A stretch of 64,000 nucleotides of DNA from Ancylomarina sp. DW003 (lineage in GTDB: Bacteria > Bacteroidota > Bacteroidia > Bacteroidales > Marinifilaceae): contig NZ_JAKJSD010000008.1 of assembly GCF_029029505.1 (NCBI RefSeq), forward strand, positions 124,001-188,000, read 5' to 3'. Position 1 is the stretch's first letter; each line of letters opens with the position of its first letter. The notes beneath the pieces were generated by a model, which was not told the DNA's origin, did no database searches, and worked only from the letters and a program-made list of their open reading frames with translations. The translations under genes and the position numbers were made by a program. Positions 19,881 through 28,651 of this stretch are shown one piece after another.

Positions 19881-19976
19881 TTTTTTTTACAAAAATGAAT
19901 AATCAGATAAATCACACCTATTTTTAACACCCCAAACCAACTACTAAACAATCACTTGCAACAAATCCTAATTATT

Positions 19977-20903
19977 TTACTTTTTCACATCCTGGTTCAC
20001 CATACTATCATCTCCACAATATCCTTTAATTTCGGGTTGAAGTATAACATGATTGATATCAAACTTCTCATTTAATAACAACTCAATTTTATGCAGAATT
20101 TCATTCACCTTACTTAAATTAAGATCTTCCTTAAAACTAATATGAGCTTCAAAGTTAATTTGTTTATCATCTAATTGCCAGACATGAACATGATGCATAT
20201 TAATCACTTCAGGAATACTTTCCAACTCTGAACTTATTATCTCAAGGTTTACTTTAGAGGGAGTAAATTGCATTAAAATTCTGACACTCTCTTTTACCAG
20301 ACCCCAACTAGAATAGATCAAATAAAGAGAAATACCAATAGATAGAACACCATCAACCCAGGAGACATCCCATAAATACATAGCCAATCCACCCAATACA
20401 ACAGCTATCGATGAAATCATATCAGAAAGCAAATGCAAATAAGCAGAACGCATATTCATACTATCCTTCGCCTCTTTCTGAACCAAAAGAACACTTAAAC
20501 CATTTAAAACAATTGATAAACCACCTAATATCATGACCATGCCGGATTGCACTTCAACAGGTTCTGAAAAACGAGAAATGGCTTCCTTTGTAAGAAAAAA
20601 AGCAATTACAATTAATGATATCGCATTAATCAAAGCAGCTAATATTTCGGCTCTTTTATACCCATATGTTTGGGCAGCTGTTTGATCTCTTTTTGAAAGT
20701 TTACTTGCAAACCATGATATTATAAGAGCCAGGACGTCACTAAAGTTATGCAATGCATCTGACATCAGTGCTAAACTACCAGAAATAAAACCACCAATAA
20801 TCTGTGCCACAGTTATACCAACATTTAAAAGAATGGCTATCCCCAGATTTCTTCCTTTTAGATTGCCATGATCATGCTTGTGTTCGTGTTTATGATCTCC
20901 CAT
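19977..20903 (-). CDS. CDF-family cation efflux transporter (zinc type)
   Basis: 308 residues from ATG at 20903 (MGDHKHEHKHDH); an upstream in-frame ATG at 21017 adds 38 residues without family support. The histidine-rich N-terminus, six membrane segments, the metal-site motifs SDALHNFSD in helix 2 and HLLSD in helix 5, and the cytoplasmic C-terminal domain with HHVHVWQLDDKQINFEAH are those of CzcD/ZitB-like proton antiporters. It would export Zn2+ or a similar divalent cation. It is on the same strand as the sigma gene but separate in function, and is divergent from the molybdenum-cofactor operon. Confidence 0.9.
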   Translation of the reverse strand: MGDHKHEHKHDHGNLKGRNLGIAILLNVGITVAQIIGGFISGSLALMSDALHNFSDVLALIISWFASKLSKRDQTAAQTYGYKRAEILAALINAISLIVIAFFLTKEAISRFSEPVEVQSGMVMILGGLSIVLNGLSVLLVQKEAKDSMNMRSAYLHLLSDMISSIAVVLGGLAMYLWDVSWVDGVLSIGISLYLIYSSWGLVKESVRILMQFTPSKVNLEIISSELESIPEVINMHHVHVWQLDDKQINFEAHISFKEDLNLSKVNEILHKIELLLNEKFDINHVILQPEIKGYCGDDSMVNQDVKK

Positions 20904-21109
20904 TAGTATGCTCTTATTGAATTTATCTTTTCTTTTTTCGGTTTGCCTAAAGGTAAAAATATAATTCTTATCGAAATTAATTATAAATAGAATTTCAATG
21001 GAAAAAATCAAACACATCAGATCTCATCATAAACACCTGACTATCAGTCTCACTCCTTTCACTTACAAATAATTCTATACAAAATTGATTTAAGCACAAC
21101 ATATACACA

Positions 21110-21139
21110 TTTGTAGATTCATTAATATTTCTATCTTTA
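21110..21139 (+). promoter_or_regulatory. Bacteroidota-type promoter of the moa operon
   Basis: TTTG at 21110-21113 and TATCTTTA at 21132-21139 are separated by 18 bases, close to the TTTG / TAnnTTTG consensus. The expected start of transcription, near 21146, falls immediately before the candidate riboswitch. Confidence 0.5.
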
Positions 21140-21149
21140 CTTCATCATG

Positions 21150-21300
21150 AAAACTCCGAGTTATCAGACACTAAGCCGTAGGTATGTTCTGTTGACCGAT
21201 GGGTAAATCAGGAAACTTATTTGCCTCCCGTGGACCAGATCCTAAATTGGAAAGGAGAGATTTGTGATTTAGCTCTTGGGCTCCTTATATCCAATAGGTA
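21150..21300 (+). promoter_or_regulatory. Candidate Moco (molybdenum cofactor) riboswitch
   Basis: A structured leader upstream of the molybdenum-cofactor genes. Features that match my memory of the Moco RNA motif are actccgag at 21153-21160, the hairpin gggtaaat ... atttgcctccc with the internal bulge-loop caggaaact (21201-21229), the adjoining cgtggacc and the purine-rich ggaaaggagag. It would sense the cofactor and repress the operon. The assignment rests on pattern recall plus context, not a covariance search. A related tungsten-cofactor variant cannot be excluded. Confidence 0.7.
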
Positions 21301-21368
21301 AGCCAACATGCTAAATAACAGACAACTCCATCTAATAAATAAACTAGAGTTTTCTTAAATTTAGCAGA

Positions 21369-21914
21369 GTGGAGAAAAAATTCAAGAACATATTACTTAT
21401 AGCAGGAACGGGACAAAATGTTGGCAAAACATTATTTGCAAGTAGAGTTATTGAAAACAATGCTTCTAAATTTCCTATTATTAGTATTAAGATTTCTCCA
21501 CATCTTCACCCTTTAAATTCGGATGCACAACTAATTGAAAGTACAGATGGATATACTATTTCGAAAGAAATTAATACAGCTGGCAATAAAGATAGTCAGC
21601 GCTTTTTAATTGCCGGATCGAAGGAAGTATATTACGTCCAGTGCATGGATGAGCAATTAACTCTTGTATTCGAAAAACTATCACAATTAATTAGGACGGA
21701 TTCTCCAATTGTTTGTGAATCGGGTGGCTTACGTCAGGTTTTAAAACCAGGCCTATTTTTAATGATTAATAAAAAAAACAATAAGCTAATAAAAGATCAA
21801 GCACTGAGAAATAAAGAACTTGCAGACAGGTGGATCGAATTTAATGATCAGGAATTCGACTTAAATCCATCTAAAGTTAAATTCTCCCAATCTGGTTGGT
21901 CAATTCAAAATTAA
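21369..21914 (+). CDS. MobB/BioD-like P-loop protein of the Moco operon
   Basis: 181 residues beginning with GTG at 21369. The only clear motif is a Walker A loop GTGQNVGKT at 14-22. Length and context fit MobB, the accessory GTP-binding protein for attaching a nucleotide to molybdopterin, but the loop reads more like the BioD/CobQ type (G-G-NVGKT). It lies 4 bases before moeA, so the two are translationally linked. It is the first gene after the riboswitch. I am sure of the P-loop fold and operon membership, less sure of the exact activity. Confidence 0.6.
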   Translation: MEKKFKNILLIAGTGQNVGKTLFASRVIENNASKFPIISIKISPHLHPLNSDAQLIESTDGYTISKEINTAGNKDSQRFLIAGSKEVYYVQCMDEQLTLVFEKLSQLIRTDSPIVCESGGLRQVLKPGLFLMINKKNNKLIKDQALRNKELADRWIEFNDQEFDLNPSKVKFSQSGWSIQN

Positions 21915-21918
21915 CCCT

Positions 21919-23094
21919 ATGATTACTTTTAATGAAGCCCTAAAAACTGTAAAACACGCAACTAAAAAGTTGGAAAAAGAGCACATCGAACTTTCTAAAT
22001 GTTTAAATCGTGTTTTAGCTGAGGATGTTAAATCTACGATAGCTGTTCCTCCTTTCAACAAGTCTGCAATGGACGGTTTTGCCTGTCGTCAAGCAGACCT
22101 ATCGGATTCTTTGGAAATATTAGAAACGATTCCGGCAGGTACGCCTCCAACCAAGACTGTTGGAGAAAAGCAATGTTCCAGAATAATGACAGGTGCCATG
22201 GTTCCTGAAGGTGCAGACTGTGTTGTTATGGTAGAACATACCGAGACAACTGATGATAAATTTGTTCGATTTACTGAAAGTAAAACAAAAACAAACATTT
22301 GTATCAAAGGTGAAGATATACAAGAAAATGATGTTGTTTTAAAAAAGGGAACTCGTATTAAGGCTCAACACATTTCTGTTCTTGCTGAAATAGGATGCAC
22401 TATGCCTTTGGTTTATCAAAGAGTTAAAGTCGGAATTATAGCAACCGGTAGTGAACTTGTTGAACCGAATGAGACTCCGGCCCTCACTCAAATCAGAAAT
22501 GTCAACTCATGGCAACTACTGGCTCAATTAGAAAAAATTGGGATTACAGGCAATTATTATGGTATTGTGGCCGACTCAAAAGAAGCTACCAAAGAGGTCA
22601 TATCCAAATGTATAGATGAGAATGATTTATTAATCATATCCGGTGGTGTTTCGGTTGGAGAATACGATTATATACCACAAATATTAAAGGAATTAGAATT
22701 CAACATTTGGTTTCACACACTAACTGTAAAACCAGGGAAGCATACTGTTTTTGCAACGCGTCAAGGCAAATATGTATTTGCTATGCCAGGCAATCCTGTA
22801 TCCTCATTTGTTCAATTTGAACTATTAGGTAAAGCCTTGGTTTTCCGACTAATGGGACATGACTATCATCCGGCAATTGTTCGTTTACCAATATCGTGTG
22901 ACTATAAACGAAAAAGAATTGACCGATTAGAATATATTCCAGTGCGATTGAATGCAAATAATCAGGTTATCCCGGTAGATTACCATGGTTCGGCACATAT
23001 AAATGCTTTCACCCAAGCTGATGGGATAATGGCTATTCCCAGAGGGGTTGATGAATTTACAGAAGGAGAATTTGTACATGTTAGACAAATATAA
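21919..23094 (+). CDS. moeA: Molybdopterin molybdotransferase MoeA
   Basis: 391 residues, normal length. Typical blocks are VPPFNKSAMDGFACR near residue 45, RIMTGAMVPEGADCVVMVEHTE, GIIATGSELVEPNE, the catalytic-site segment ISGGVSVGEYDYIP and MPGNPVSSFVQFELL, with a C-terminal domain IV. MoeA inserts molybdate into adenylylated molybdopterin, the step after MogA. Its last 17 bases overlap moaA. The MogA activity it needs is encoded at the end of the same operon as a MOSC fusion. Confidence 0.95.
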   Translation: MITFNEALKTVKHATKKLEKEHIELSKCLNRVLAEDVKSTIAVPPFNKSAMDGFACRQADLSDSLEILETIPAGTPPTKTVGEKQCSRIMTGAMVPEGADCVVMVEHTETTDDKFVRFTESKTKTNICIKGEDIQENDVVLKKGTRIKAQHISVLAEIGCTMPLVYQRVKVGIIATGSELVEPNETPALTQIRNVNSWQLLAQLEKIGITGNYYGIVADSKEATKEVISKCIDENDLLIISGGVSVGEYDYIPQILKELEFNIWFHTLTVKPGKHTVFATRQGKYVFAMPGNPVSSFVQFELLGKALVFRLMGHDYHPAIVRLPISCDYKRKRIDRLEYIPVRLNANNQVIPVDYHGSAHINAFTQADGIMAIPRGVDEFTEGEFVHVRQI

Positions 23095-23878
23095 TAGAAA
23101 CATAAGCTACCTCAGAATATCAGTTACAGACAGATGTAATCTTCGCTGCACGTATTGCATGCCCGAGGAAGGTATCGATCTGATGGCACATGAAGATGTT
23201 TTGAGTTTTGAGCAGATTGTCAGCTTTGTTGAAGAAGCTGTCAAAACTGGTATTACCAAGGTTCGTTTAACTGGTGGTGAACCACTGGTTAGGAAAGGTA
23301 TTATCGAGTTGGTAAGACAAATTGCTAAAATAGATGGTCTTGAAGATTTAGGCCTGACAACCAATGGTATTTTGCTTGAAAAATATGCCGCAGATTTAGC
23401 ACAAGCTGGTCTTAACAGGGTTAACATCAGCTTGGATACATTAATCCCTCAGAAATACAGAAAAATTACACGTTGTGGCGATATAAACGATGTGTTTAAG
23501 GGAATTGATGCAGCAAAAAAAGCGGGACTAACACCCATTAAAATCAACTGTGTTCGTATGCCAGACAGCAGCGAAACGGAGCTAATTGCACTTAAGGCTT
23601 TTTGTAAAGATAATAATCTGAATCTTCGGTTTATACGTCAGATGGATCTTGAATCGGGTGATTTTTCAATTGTAGAAGGTGGTGAAGGTGGAAACTGTAA
23701 AATTTGTAATAGAATTCGATTGACGGCCAATGGTAAAGTTAAGCCCTGTCTATTCAATCAAAATGAATTTGATGTAAAGGAGTTGGGTGCAAAAAATGCC
23801 ATCAAAAAAACCATTGAAAGTAAACCGGAGCAGGGAAGCAAAAATAAAATTGGTAAATTTTATAATATAGGTGGCTAA
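23078..23878 (+). CDS. moaA: Short GTP 3',8-cyclase MoaA
   Basis: 266 residues from ATG at 23078 (MLDKYNRNISYLRISVTDRC), overlapping moeA by 17 bases; an ATG at 23048 adds 10 unconserved residues. The N-terminal radical-SAM cluster CxxxCxxC is at C20, C24 and C27, GGEP at 66-69, the second cluster cysteines are C207, C210 and C224 with the GTP-binding CNRIRLT (R212, R214), and the protein ends in the double glycine required for MoaA activity. Compared with E. coli MoaA (about 329 residues) it lacks roughly 55 residues between LRFIRQM and the second cluster. All catalytic residues I can check are kept, so it is probably functional but unusual. Confidence 0.88.
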   Translation: MLDKYNRNISYLRISVTDRCNLRCTYCMPEEGIDLMAHEDVLSFEQIVSFVEEAVKTGITKVRLTGGEPLVRKGIIELVRQIAKIDGLEDLGLTTNGILLEKYAADLAQAGLNRVNISLDTLIPQKYRKITRCGDINDVFKGIDAAKKAGLTPIKINCVRMPDSSETELIALKAFCKDNNLNLRFIRQMDLESGDFSIVEGGEGGNCKICNRIRLTANGKVKPCLFNQNEFDVKELGAKNAIKKTIESKPEQGSKNKIGKFYNIGG

Positions 23879-24009
23879 TTTTAATTTAATAATTAGGTGA
23901 AATGATGATGTGATGATTAAAGGATAGATTTAAGACAAAAAAACTCCTCCTCTTCAAAACATAAAACGCTTTCACTTTTTTACCATTTTACACTTTTTAC
24001 AAATAAAAC

Positions 24010-24468
24010 ATGACCCATAGTAAATTCAGTCATATAGATAAAGACGGTAAAGCCAATATGGTGGACGTTGGACATAAAGAACAACAAATTAGGGAGGCAA
24101 AAGCATCTGGAAAAATCAGATTAGAACCTCAAACCATCGACCTAATTCGCGATAATAACATGAAAAAAGGCGATGTTTTAACCATAGCTGAAATTGCGGG
24201 AATTCAAGCATCGAAACAAACCAGTAACTTAATTCCTCTTTGCCACACATTGCTAATCACTAAAGCAGAAGTCAAATGCAAACTTGTTAGCGATGGTGTT
24301 CAAGTCAATACAAGAGTTAAATGTATTGGACAAACAGGCGTTGAGATGGAAGCTCTTACAGCAGCCAGTGTTGCTTTGTTAACCATCTACGATATGTGCA
24401 AAGCTGTAGACAAGAACATGATTCTTGAAGCCATTAGGTTAGATGAAAAAACAAAAGTTGATTTATAG
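24010..24468 (+). CDS. moaC: Cyclic pyranopterin monophosphate synthase MoaC
   Basis: 152 residues. Conserved parts are MVDVGHKEQQIREAKASGKI, the active-site LIPLCHTLLI and VKCIGQTGVEMEALTAASVALLTIYDMCKAVDK, the last including the catalytic lysines. MoaC works directly after MoaA to form cyclic pyranopterin monophosphate. The gene starts 131 bases after moaA, in a gap without other features. Confidence 0.95.
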   Translation: MTHSKFSHIDKDGKANMVDVGHKEQQIREAKASGKIRLEPQTIDLIRDNNMKKGDVLTIAEIAGIQASKQTSNLIPLCHTLLITKAEVKCKLVSDGVQVNTRVKCIGQTGVEMEALTAASVALLTIYDMCKAVDKNMILEAIRLDEKTKVDL

Positions 24469-24614
24469 ATATGATGATTTGGTAATGTAATGATTCGATA
24501 AATGCTTATCTCTTAGGCAAACTTCAAGCTGTAAACAGATAACAAAACCCGATGACTATTCACTCCAGCCATTCCCGCAAAATATCAAACACACAAACTA
24601 ACAAACTCATTAAA

Positions 24615-25550
24615 ATGAATAAGGTAGATATACTCTCAGTAAATATTTCTGAGAAAAAAGGCGTCATTAAGAAGCCTGTTCCATCAATAAGACTAAACGA
24701 AACGGGTGTAGTAGACGATGCTCATGCTGGTAATTGGCACCGTCAGGTTAGTTTATTGGCGCAAGAAAGTATAGATAAATTTTCCAAGCAAGCTAAGCGG
24801 AAAATCGAATTCGGGGAATTTGCAGAGAATATTACAACTGAAGGAATTATATTGCACAAGACGGCACCTCTTGACCAGTTTATCATGGGTGATATGGTAC
24901 TTGAAGTGACTCAGATTGGTAAAAAATGCCACGGCGATAATTGTAGTATTTTTCGTGAAATTGGTAATTGTGTAATGCCAAAAGAAGGTATCTTTTGCCG
25001 TGTTCTTAAGGGTGGTGAATTAAAAGCGGGTAATCAACTGGAATATCAACCACGAATCATGAAAACGCTTATCATTACGCTTAGCGATCGTGCTAGCCGA
25101 GGAGAATATGCCGATAAGAGTGGACCATTACTTAAAAAGCTGGCTGAAGATTTCTTCAAATCAAAAAACCGCCACTTTGAAATTGAAACATTAATTATTC
25201 CTGACAACGAAGAACAATTAAAAACTATTCTCAAAAAAGCGCAAGCAGAAAACTATGATATGGTTTTCACAACAGGTGGAACAGGTATTGGTCCCAAAGA
25301 TATTACTCCTGATGTGGTTAAACCCCTGCTTACAAAAGAAATTCCAGGTATAATGGAATTAATTCGCGTTAAGTATGGTATGGAAAAAGCAAATGCACTT
25401 GTTAGCCGTGGTATTGCCGGTGTAATGGGTAAAACATTGGTTTATACTTTACCTGGTAGTCCTAAAGCCGTGAACGAGTATTGTACTGAGATTTTCAAAA
25501 CCATTGAACACTCACTTTACATGTTAAATGAGCTGGATTTACACGGATAA
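24615..25550 (+). CDS. MOSC domain fused to MogA/MoaB-type molybdopterin adenylyltransferase
   Basis: 311 residues from ATG at 24615 (MNKVDILSV); the ATG at 24552 would add 21 unrelated residues. Residues 1-145 form a MOSC domain ([15 protein letters not shown] and the cysteine-rich [26 protein letters not shown]), followed by a complete MogA/MoaB domain ([47 protein letters not shown]). MogA adenylylates molybdopterin before MoeA; MOSC domains handle sulfurated molybdenum or sulfur transfer. Fusion suggests coupling of cofactor activation to MOSC chemistry. It closes the operon; no moaD, moaE or mobA is in the window. Confidence 0.88.
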   Translation: MNKVDILSVNISEKKGVIKKPVPSIRLNETGVVDDAHAGNWHRQVSLLAQESIDKFSKQAKRKIEFGEFAENITTEGIILHKTAPLDQFIMGDMVLEVTQIGKKCHGDNCSIFREIGNCVMPKEGIFCRVLKGGELKAGNQLEYQPRIMKTLIITLSDRASRGEYADKSGPLLKKLAEDFFKSKNRHFEIETLIIPDNEEQLKTILKKAQAENYDMVFTTGGTGIGPKDITPDVVKPLLTKEIPGIMELIRVKYGMEKANALVSRGIAGVMGKTLVYTLPGSPKAVNEYCTEIFKTIEHSLYMLNELDLHG

Positions 25551-25623
25551 AACTTTTTTTTCAAAGCTCTTAATCTGATTATCAAAGTATTCCTATAAAT
25601 ATTGGCTTTGGGTGCATTTTTTA

Positions 25624-25655
25624 TTTGGTAGAAGACCTTTTTTGACTTACATTTG
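25624..25655 (+). promoter_or_regulatory. Promoter of tRNA-Ser
   Basis: TTTG at 25624-25627, 20 bases, then TACATTTG at 25648-25655: an exact match to the Bacteroidota TTTG / TAnnTTTG consensus, 33 bases before the tRNA. Confidence 0.7.
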
Positions 25656-25688
25656 CACCCGTTATCAGAACAGATAATAACACATATT

Positions 25689-25773
25689 GGAGAGATGGCA
25701 GAGTGGTCGAATGCGGTAGTCTTGAAAACTATTGTGCGGCAACGTACCGGGGGTTCGAATCCCTCTCTCTCCG
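25689..25773 (+). tRNA. tRNA-Ser (anticodon UGA)
   Basis: 85 bases. The acceptor stem ggagaga/tctctcc pairs fully, the anticodon loop cttgaaaa carries TGA, a long variable arm (about tgtgcggcaacgtacc) marks a class II tRNA, and the T arm has ggttcgaat. The discriminator base is G as in serine tRNAs. CCA is not encoded. Its last 13 bases plus the next base recur at 53967-53980. Confidence 0.95.
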
Positions 25774-25796
25774 CAATTTAGGAATCATCCTAATCC

Positions 25797-25837
25797 AAAA
25801 GACTGTAAATCTACTGATTTACAGTCTTTTCTGTTTT
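25797..25837 (+). terminator. Terminator after tRNA-Ser
   Basis: Perfect 14-bp stem aaaagactgtaaat/atttacagtctttt with a 6-base loop, followed by ctgtttt, 24 bases after the tRNA. Confidence 0.85.
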
Positions 25838-26362
25838 CACCCAATTCATTCTATTATAAATAAAATCAATAGGAAGGTGTACTCTACGGAGAACAAATTA
25901 CAGAATCCTTTCTGCTTGCCATTGTCGACATAGCAAGCTGAATTAAATCTAATAAACTAGGAACAATCCCTATATGCATCCGTTTTTCTATAAACAATGA
26001 AAGTGTTGAAATCTCTACAGGTATCCTCAAGACAAGGATAGTAAGCTCAGTAAAGCTATAACTAAGAAGAAAGGTGCTGGACAAGTCATGCTAATAAGAT
26101 ATTCAGAACCTCTCACCTCTATAAGATGCCTCACTCGTGTTCAGGCAATCCACTTAAAATAGACGATTTCCTACAACAATCAAGATTAGAATTAAATGAT
26201 AAATGAGTAAAAGGGCTTAAGCTAAAAACAAAATTTTCAAGTTAAAATTGACCATTTATTATTAGTAATGAAGTAAGAATATAACGCATATAGCATGAGG
26301 GATACTACAGAGGCGCTATATACCAACCACTGGCTAACTTAATTATCTGTTCAATATACTTT
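25838..26362. other. Gene-free stretch between tRNA-Ser and the laminarin locus
   Basis: About 525 bases with no convincing reading frame on either strand; the short frames at 25884-26084 and 25703-25933 have no recognisable content. It could be decayed DNA at a junction (see the island finding). Confidence 0.5.
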
Positions 26363-26399
26363 AAAAAAAATTGATTGAGAACCAAGTAAACTTGATTCT
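26363..26399 (-). terminator. Terminator of the laminarin operon
   Basis: On the minus strand AGAATCAAG pairs with CTTGGTTCT (one G-U) around TTTA, then after a few bases eight T. It lies 27 bases after the last permease gene. Confidence 0.65.
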
Positions 26400-26426
26400 T
26401 AACCTGTGTTTAAAATCACTAGCCAT

Positions 26427-27803
26427 TCAATTTTCTAATTCGGTCAATCTTCTTTCATCCAAATCGGACTTCATTATAACACAGGTTTCATGATCGATGG
26501 TGTAGAAATATAACAGAATAGCACAGGACATGTACAATATGCCTGGGATAACCGAAACCATTAGCTTAATCCCTGTAATAGCTGTTTCTGTTTGTTCTAC
26601 ATTGGGAGTAAACTTGAATATAGCCAACAACCAACCTGCCAATGCACCTCCTATACCCCAACCTGCTTTTTGCGCGAAGGTAGCCGCTGAAAATACTAAG
26701 CCGGTAGATCTTCTTCCTGTTTTCCACTCCGAATAATCGGCAGTATCTGCAAGCATAGTCCACAACAAAGGCACTGCAGGCGCATAAGCCATTTTAGCCA
26801 GAATATTAAAAACGTAAATCATTGTTGTGTTTTTATTCCCAGGCAAATACAGGCAAATGAAGAAAAATCCAGAAAGTAATGAACTAGCCAAAAACACATT
26901 ACGTTTGCCGAATCTTTTTGCCAATGGTTTTGAAAATGGAATTGCCACAATTAAAGCAACTGTACCAATCACATTAAACAATTGAACATTTTCTTCATTT
27001 CCTATATAATATTTGAAGTAGTAAGCAATGGACAAATTTTGCATTGCAAACATGATAAACGATATAATGCCAACAAAAAACAGAATGACCCAAGGTTTGT
27101 TTTTAAATAGATTTTTAAAATCTTCCTTTAGGTTCTCTTTTTGTTCTTTAGGTGGTTGCACTCTCTCCTTAGTGGTTTTAAAGGTGATCATGAAGAGTGC
27201 AAAACTGATAATAGAAAACAAAATCAACGTGTACTGATAACCTTTCGCATTATCGCCCTGACCAAAATACAAGGCTAAAGTAAGAGCTGTTCCTGACACG
27301 ATAAACTGACCAATAAAAGCAAAGATAAATCGGTACGAATTAAGGCCTGCTCTCTCGTATGAATCAGAAGTCATTACAGCTCCTAATGATGAATAAGGAA
27401 GATTGATAGCCGTAAATACTGTCATTAATAACATATAGGTCACACCAGCATAAATCACTTTACCTGTTGGGCCCAGATCTGGAGTTGTAAAAGTCAATAC
27501 TGCCAAAACACTATAGGGTAATGCCATCCATAGTATATAGGGTCTAAATTTTCCCCATCGAGTGTTTGTTCTATCAGCAATAATCCCCATTAAGGGATCG
27601 CTAAGCATATCCCAAAAACGGGCAATCAGCATAATGGTACCAGCTGCTGCTGCAGAAATTCCAAAGGTATCGGTATAGAAAATTAGAATCCAGAAACCGA
27701 CCATGTCCCACACAAAATGGGAGGCGGTATCTCCTAAGCTGTAGCCTATTTTTTCTTTTATCGATAGTTTTGACTCTATTTCATTCATCTCTATATGATT
27801 CAA
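26427..27803 (-). CDS. GPH-family (MelB-like) sugar permease, second copy
   Basis: 458 residues; the ATG at 27788 (MNEIESKLSIKEKIGYSLGD) is the likelier start. About 12 membrane segments and the family motif DMLSDPLMGIIADRTNTRWGKFRPY in the first cytoplasmic loop are typical of glycoside-pentoside-hexuronide cation symporters. The C-terminus is cytoplasmic and charged. In this setting it should carry glucose or short beta-glucan oligosaccharides across the inner membrane. It is the final gene of the glucan locus, 7 bases after the mutarotase-like gene. It is only distantly similar to the other GPH permease at 31205-32641. Confidence 0.88.
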   Translation of the reverse strand: MNHIEMNEIESKLSIKEKIGYSLGDTASHFVWDMVGFWILIFYTDTFGISAAAAGTIMLIARFWDMLSDPLMGIIADRTNTRWGKFRPYILWMALPYSVLAVLTFTTPDLGPTGKVIYAGVTYMLLMTVFTAINLPYSSLGAVMTSDSYERAGLNSYRFIFAFIGQFIVSGTALTLALYFGQGDNAKGYQYTLILFSIISFALFMITFKTTKERVQPPKEQKENLKEDFKNLFKNKPWVILFFVGIISFIMFAMQNLSIAYYFKYYIGNEENVQLFNVIGTVALIVAIPFSKPLAKRFGKRNVFLASSLLSGFFFICLYLPGNKNTTMIYVFNILAKMAYAPAVPLLWTMLADTADYSEWKTGRRSTGLVFSAATFAQKAGWGIGGALAGWLLAIFKFTPNVEQTETAITGIKLMVSVIPGILYMSCAILLYFYTIDHETCVIMKSDLDERRLTELEN

Positions 27804-27810
27804 AAACTTT

Positions 27811-28629
27811 TTAATTTACTTCAAACAGATTGTACATTCTAGTCCATTCAATTGTCAGGCCTGACTTTACATTTACATCAAAAAATAACTCCGGACTCAC
27901 AACATGTTTCCATCCCCAAAGGTTGACTTTGTTTGTTTTAAAACTGCCTGTTTCTCTTATACCAATTTTACTTTTCGTGTTGATCAATTCCCATATGGCA
28001 CCAACAGACTCATCTCCTGAAATATTGCTAAAAAAGAACTGTTCATCTGGGATGTTATTGAACGTGATTTTATGATCTCCAATTTCAACGATTCCTTCAG
28101 GATTAACAACAGCTCCAAACAATTCTGGCTTAATCTGGAATGGAAATTTTAAGATATAATCAGAACCTATTAACTCTTTATTGATGGCTAAAAAATTGTG
28201 GTTGTATTCATTGGTCGAAATGTTTTTTCCGCCCGTATTGTGTAAATGATATTTAATGATAAAACTGTATGAATCACCCTCTTTTTTTTAATAAGCCGAC
28301 TCCTATCTTAGGAAACCAGTCTCCTTCCTCACAGTCATCAAAGCCTACTGGTGTTTCAATCCCAAATTCATTGTAGAAGCCTTTGCCAAAGCGATTATCA
28401 TCATCACTATTTAACCTCTCAGTTCCAACAACATCAACCCCTTTAAACTTCACAGACACAATTTTACCTGTCCAGTCAAATCTTGAGAGCTGATAATTTT
28501 CCAATGGCAAGTCGATATGAACTTCCAGATTCTTGTTTTTAAGGATATGTACCATATTCGTTTTTTTTGATGCAGACCAAAGCTTACAAATGGTAAGCAT
28601 ATCATTAGAAATAAGATCGCTTTTTTCAT
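27811..28629 (-). pseudogene. Aldose-epimerase-like gene broken by two frameshifts at A8 tracts
   Basis: The gene naturally begins with ATG at 28629, which encodes a signal peptide MKKAILFLMICLPFVSFG. At an eight-A tract (T run at 28561-28568) the frame is lost; nine A would continue it into TNMVHILKNKNLEVHIDLP. A second eight-A tract (28282-28289) ends the frame after GVGLLKKRG; seven A would continue it through SYSFIIKYHLHNTGG and into the rest down to 27811. The joined product of about 270 residues has galactose-mutarotase features (NEFGIETPVGFDD, NEYNHNFLAIN, LNLWGW-like NKVNLWGWKHVVSPE). Either a pseudogene, a sequencing error in homopolymers, or expression by slippage. Spacing to both neighbours (22 and 7 bases) is that of a normal operon gene. 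Confidence 0.8.
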
Positions 28630-28651
28630 TCTTCCAGACTTTGAATATTAG

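Noticed and set aside
21160-21340. Cobalamin or TPP riboswitch as explanation of the moa leader
   Set aside because: The characteristic boxes of those classes are not visible, and the genes downstream are for molybdenum cofactor.
25703-25933. Open frame overlapping tRNA-Ser
   Set aside because: It runs through the tRNA and its terminator and has no recognisable content; a chance frame.
25884-26084. Possible transposase or integrase remnant near tRNA-Ser
   Set aside because: I checked both strands of the gap for conserved transposase or recombinase motifs and saw none.
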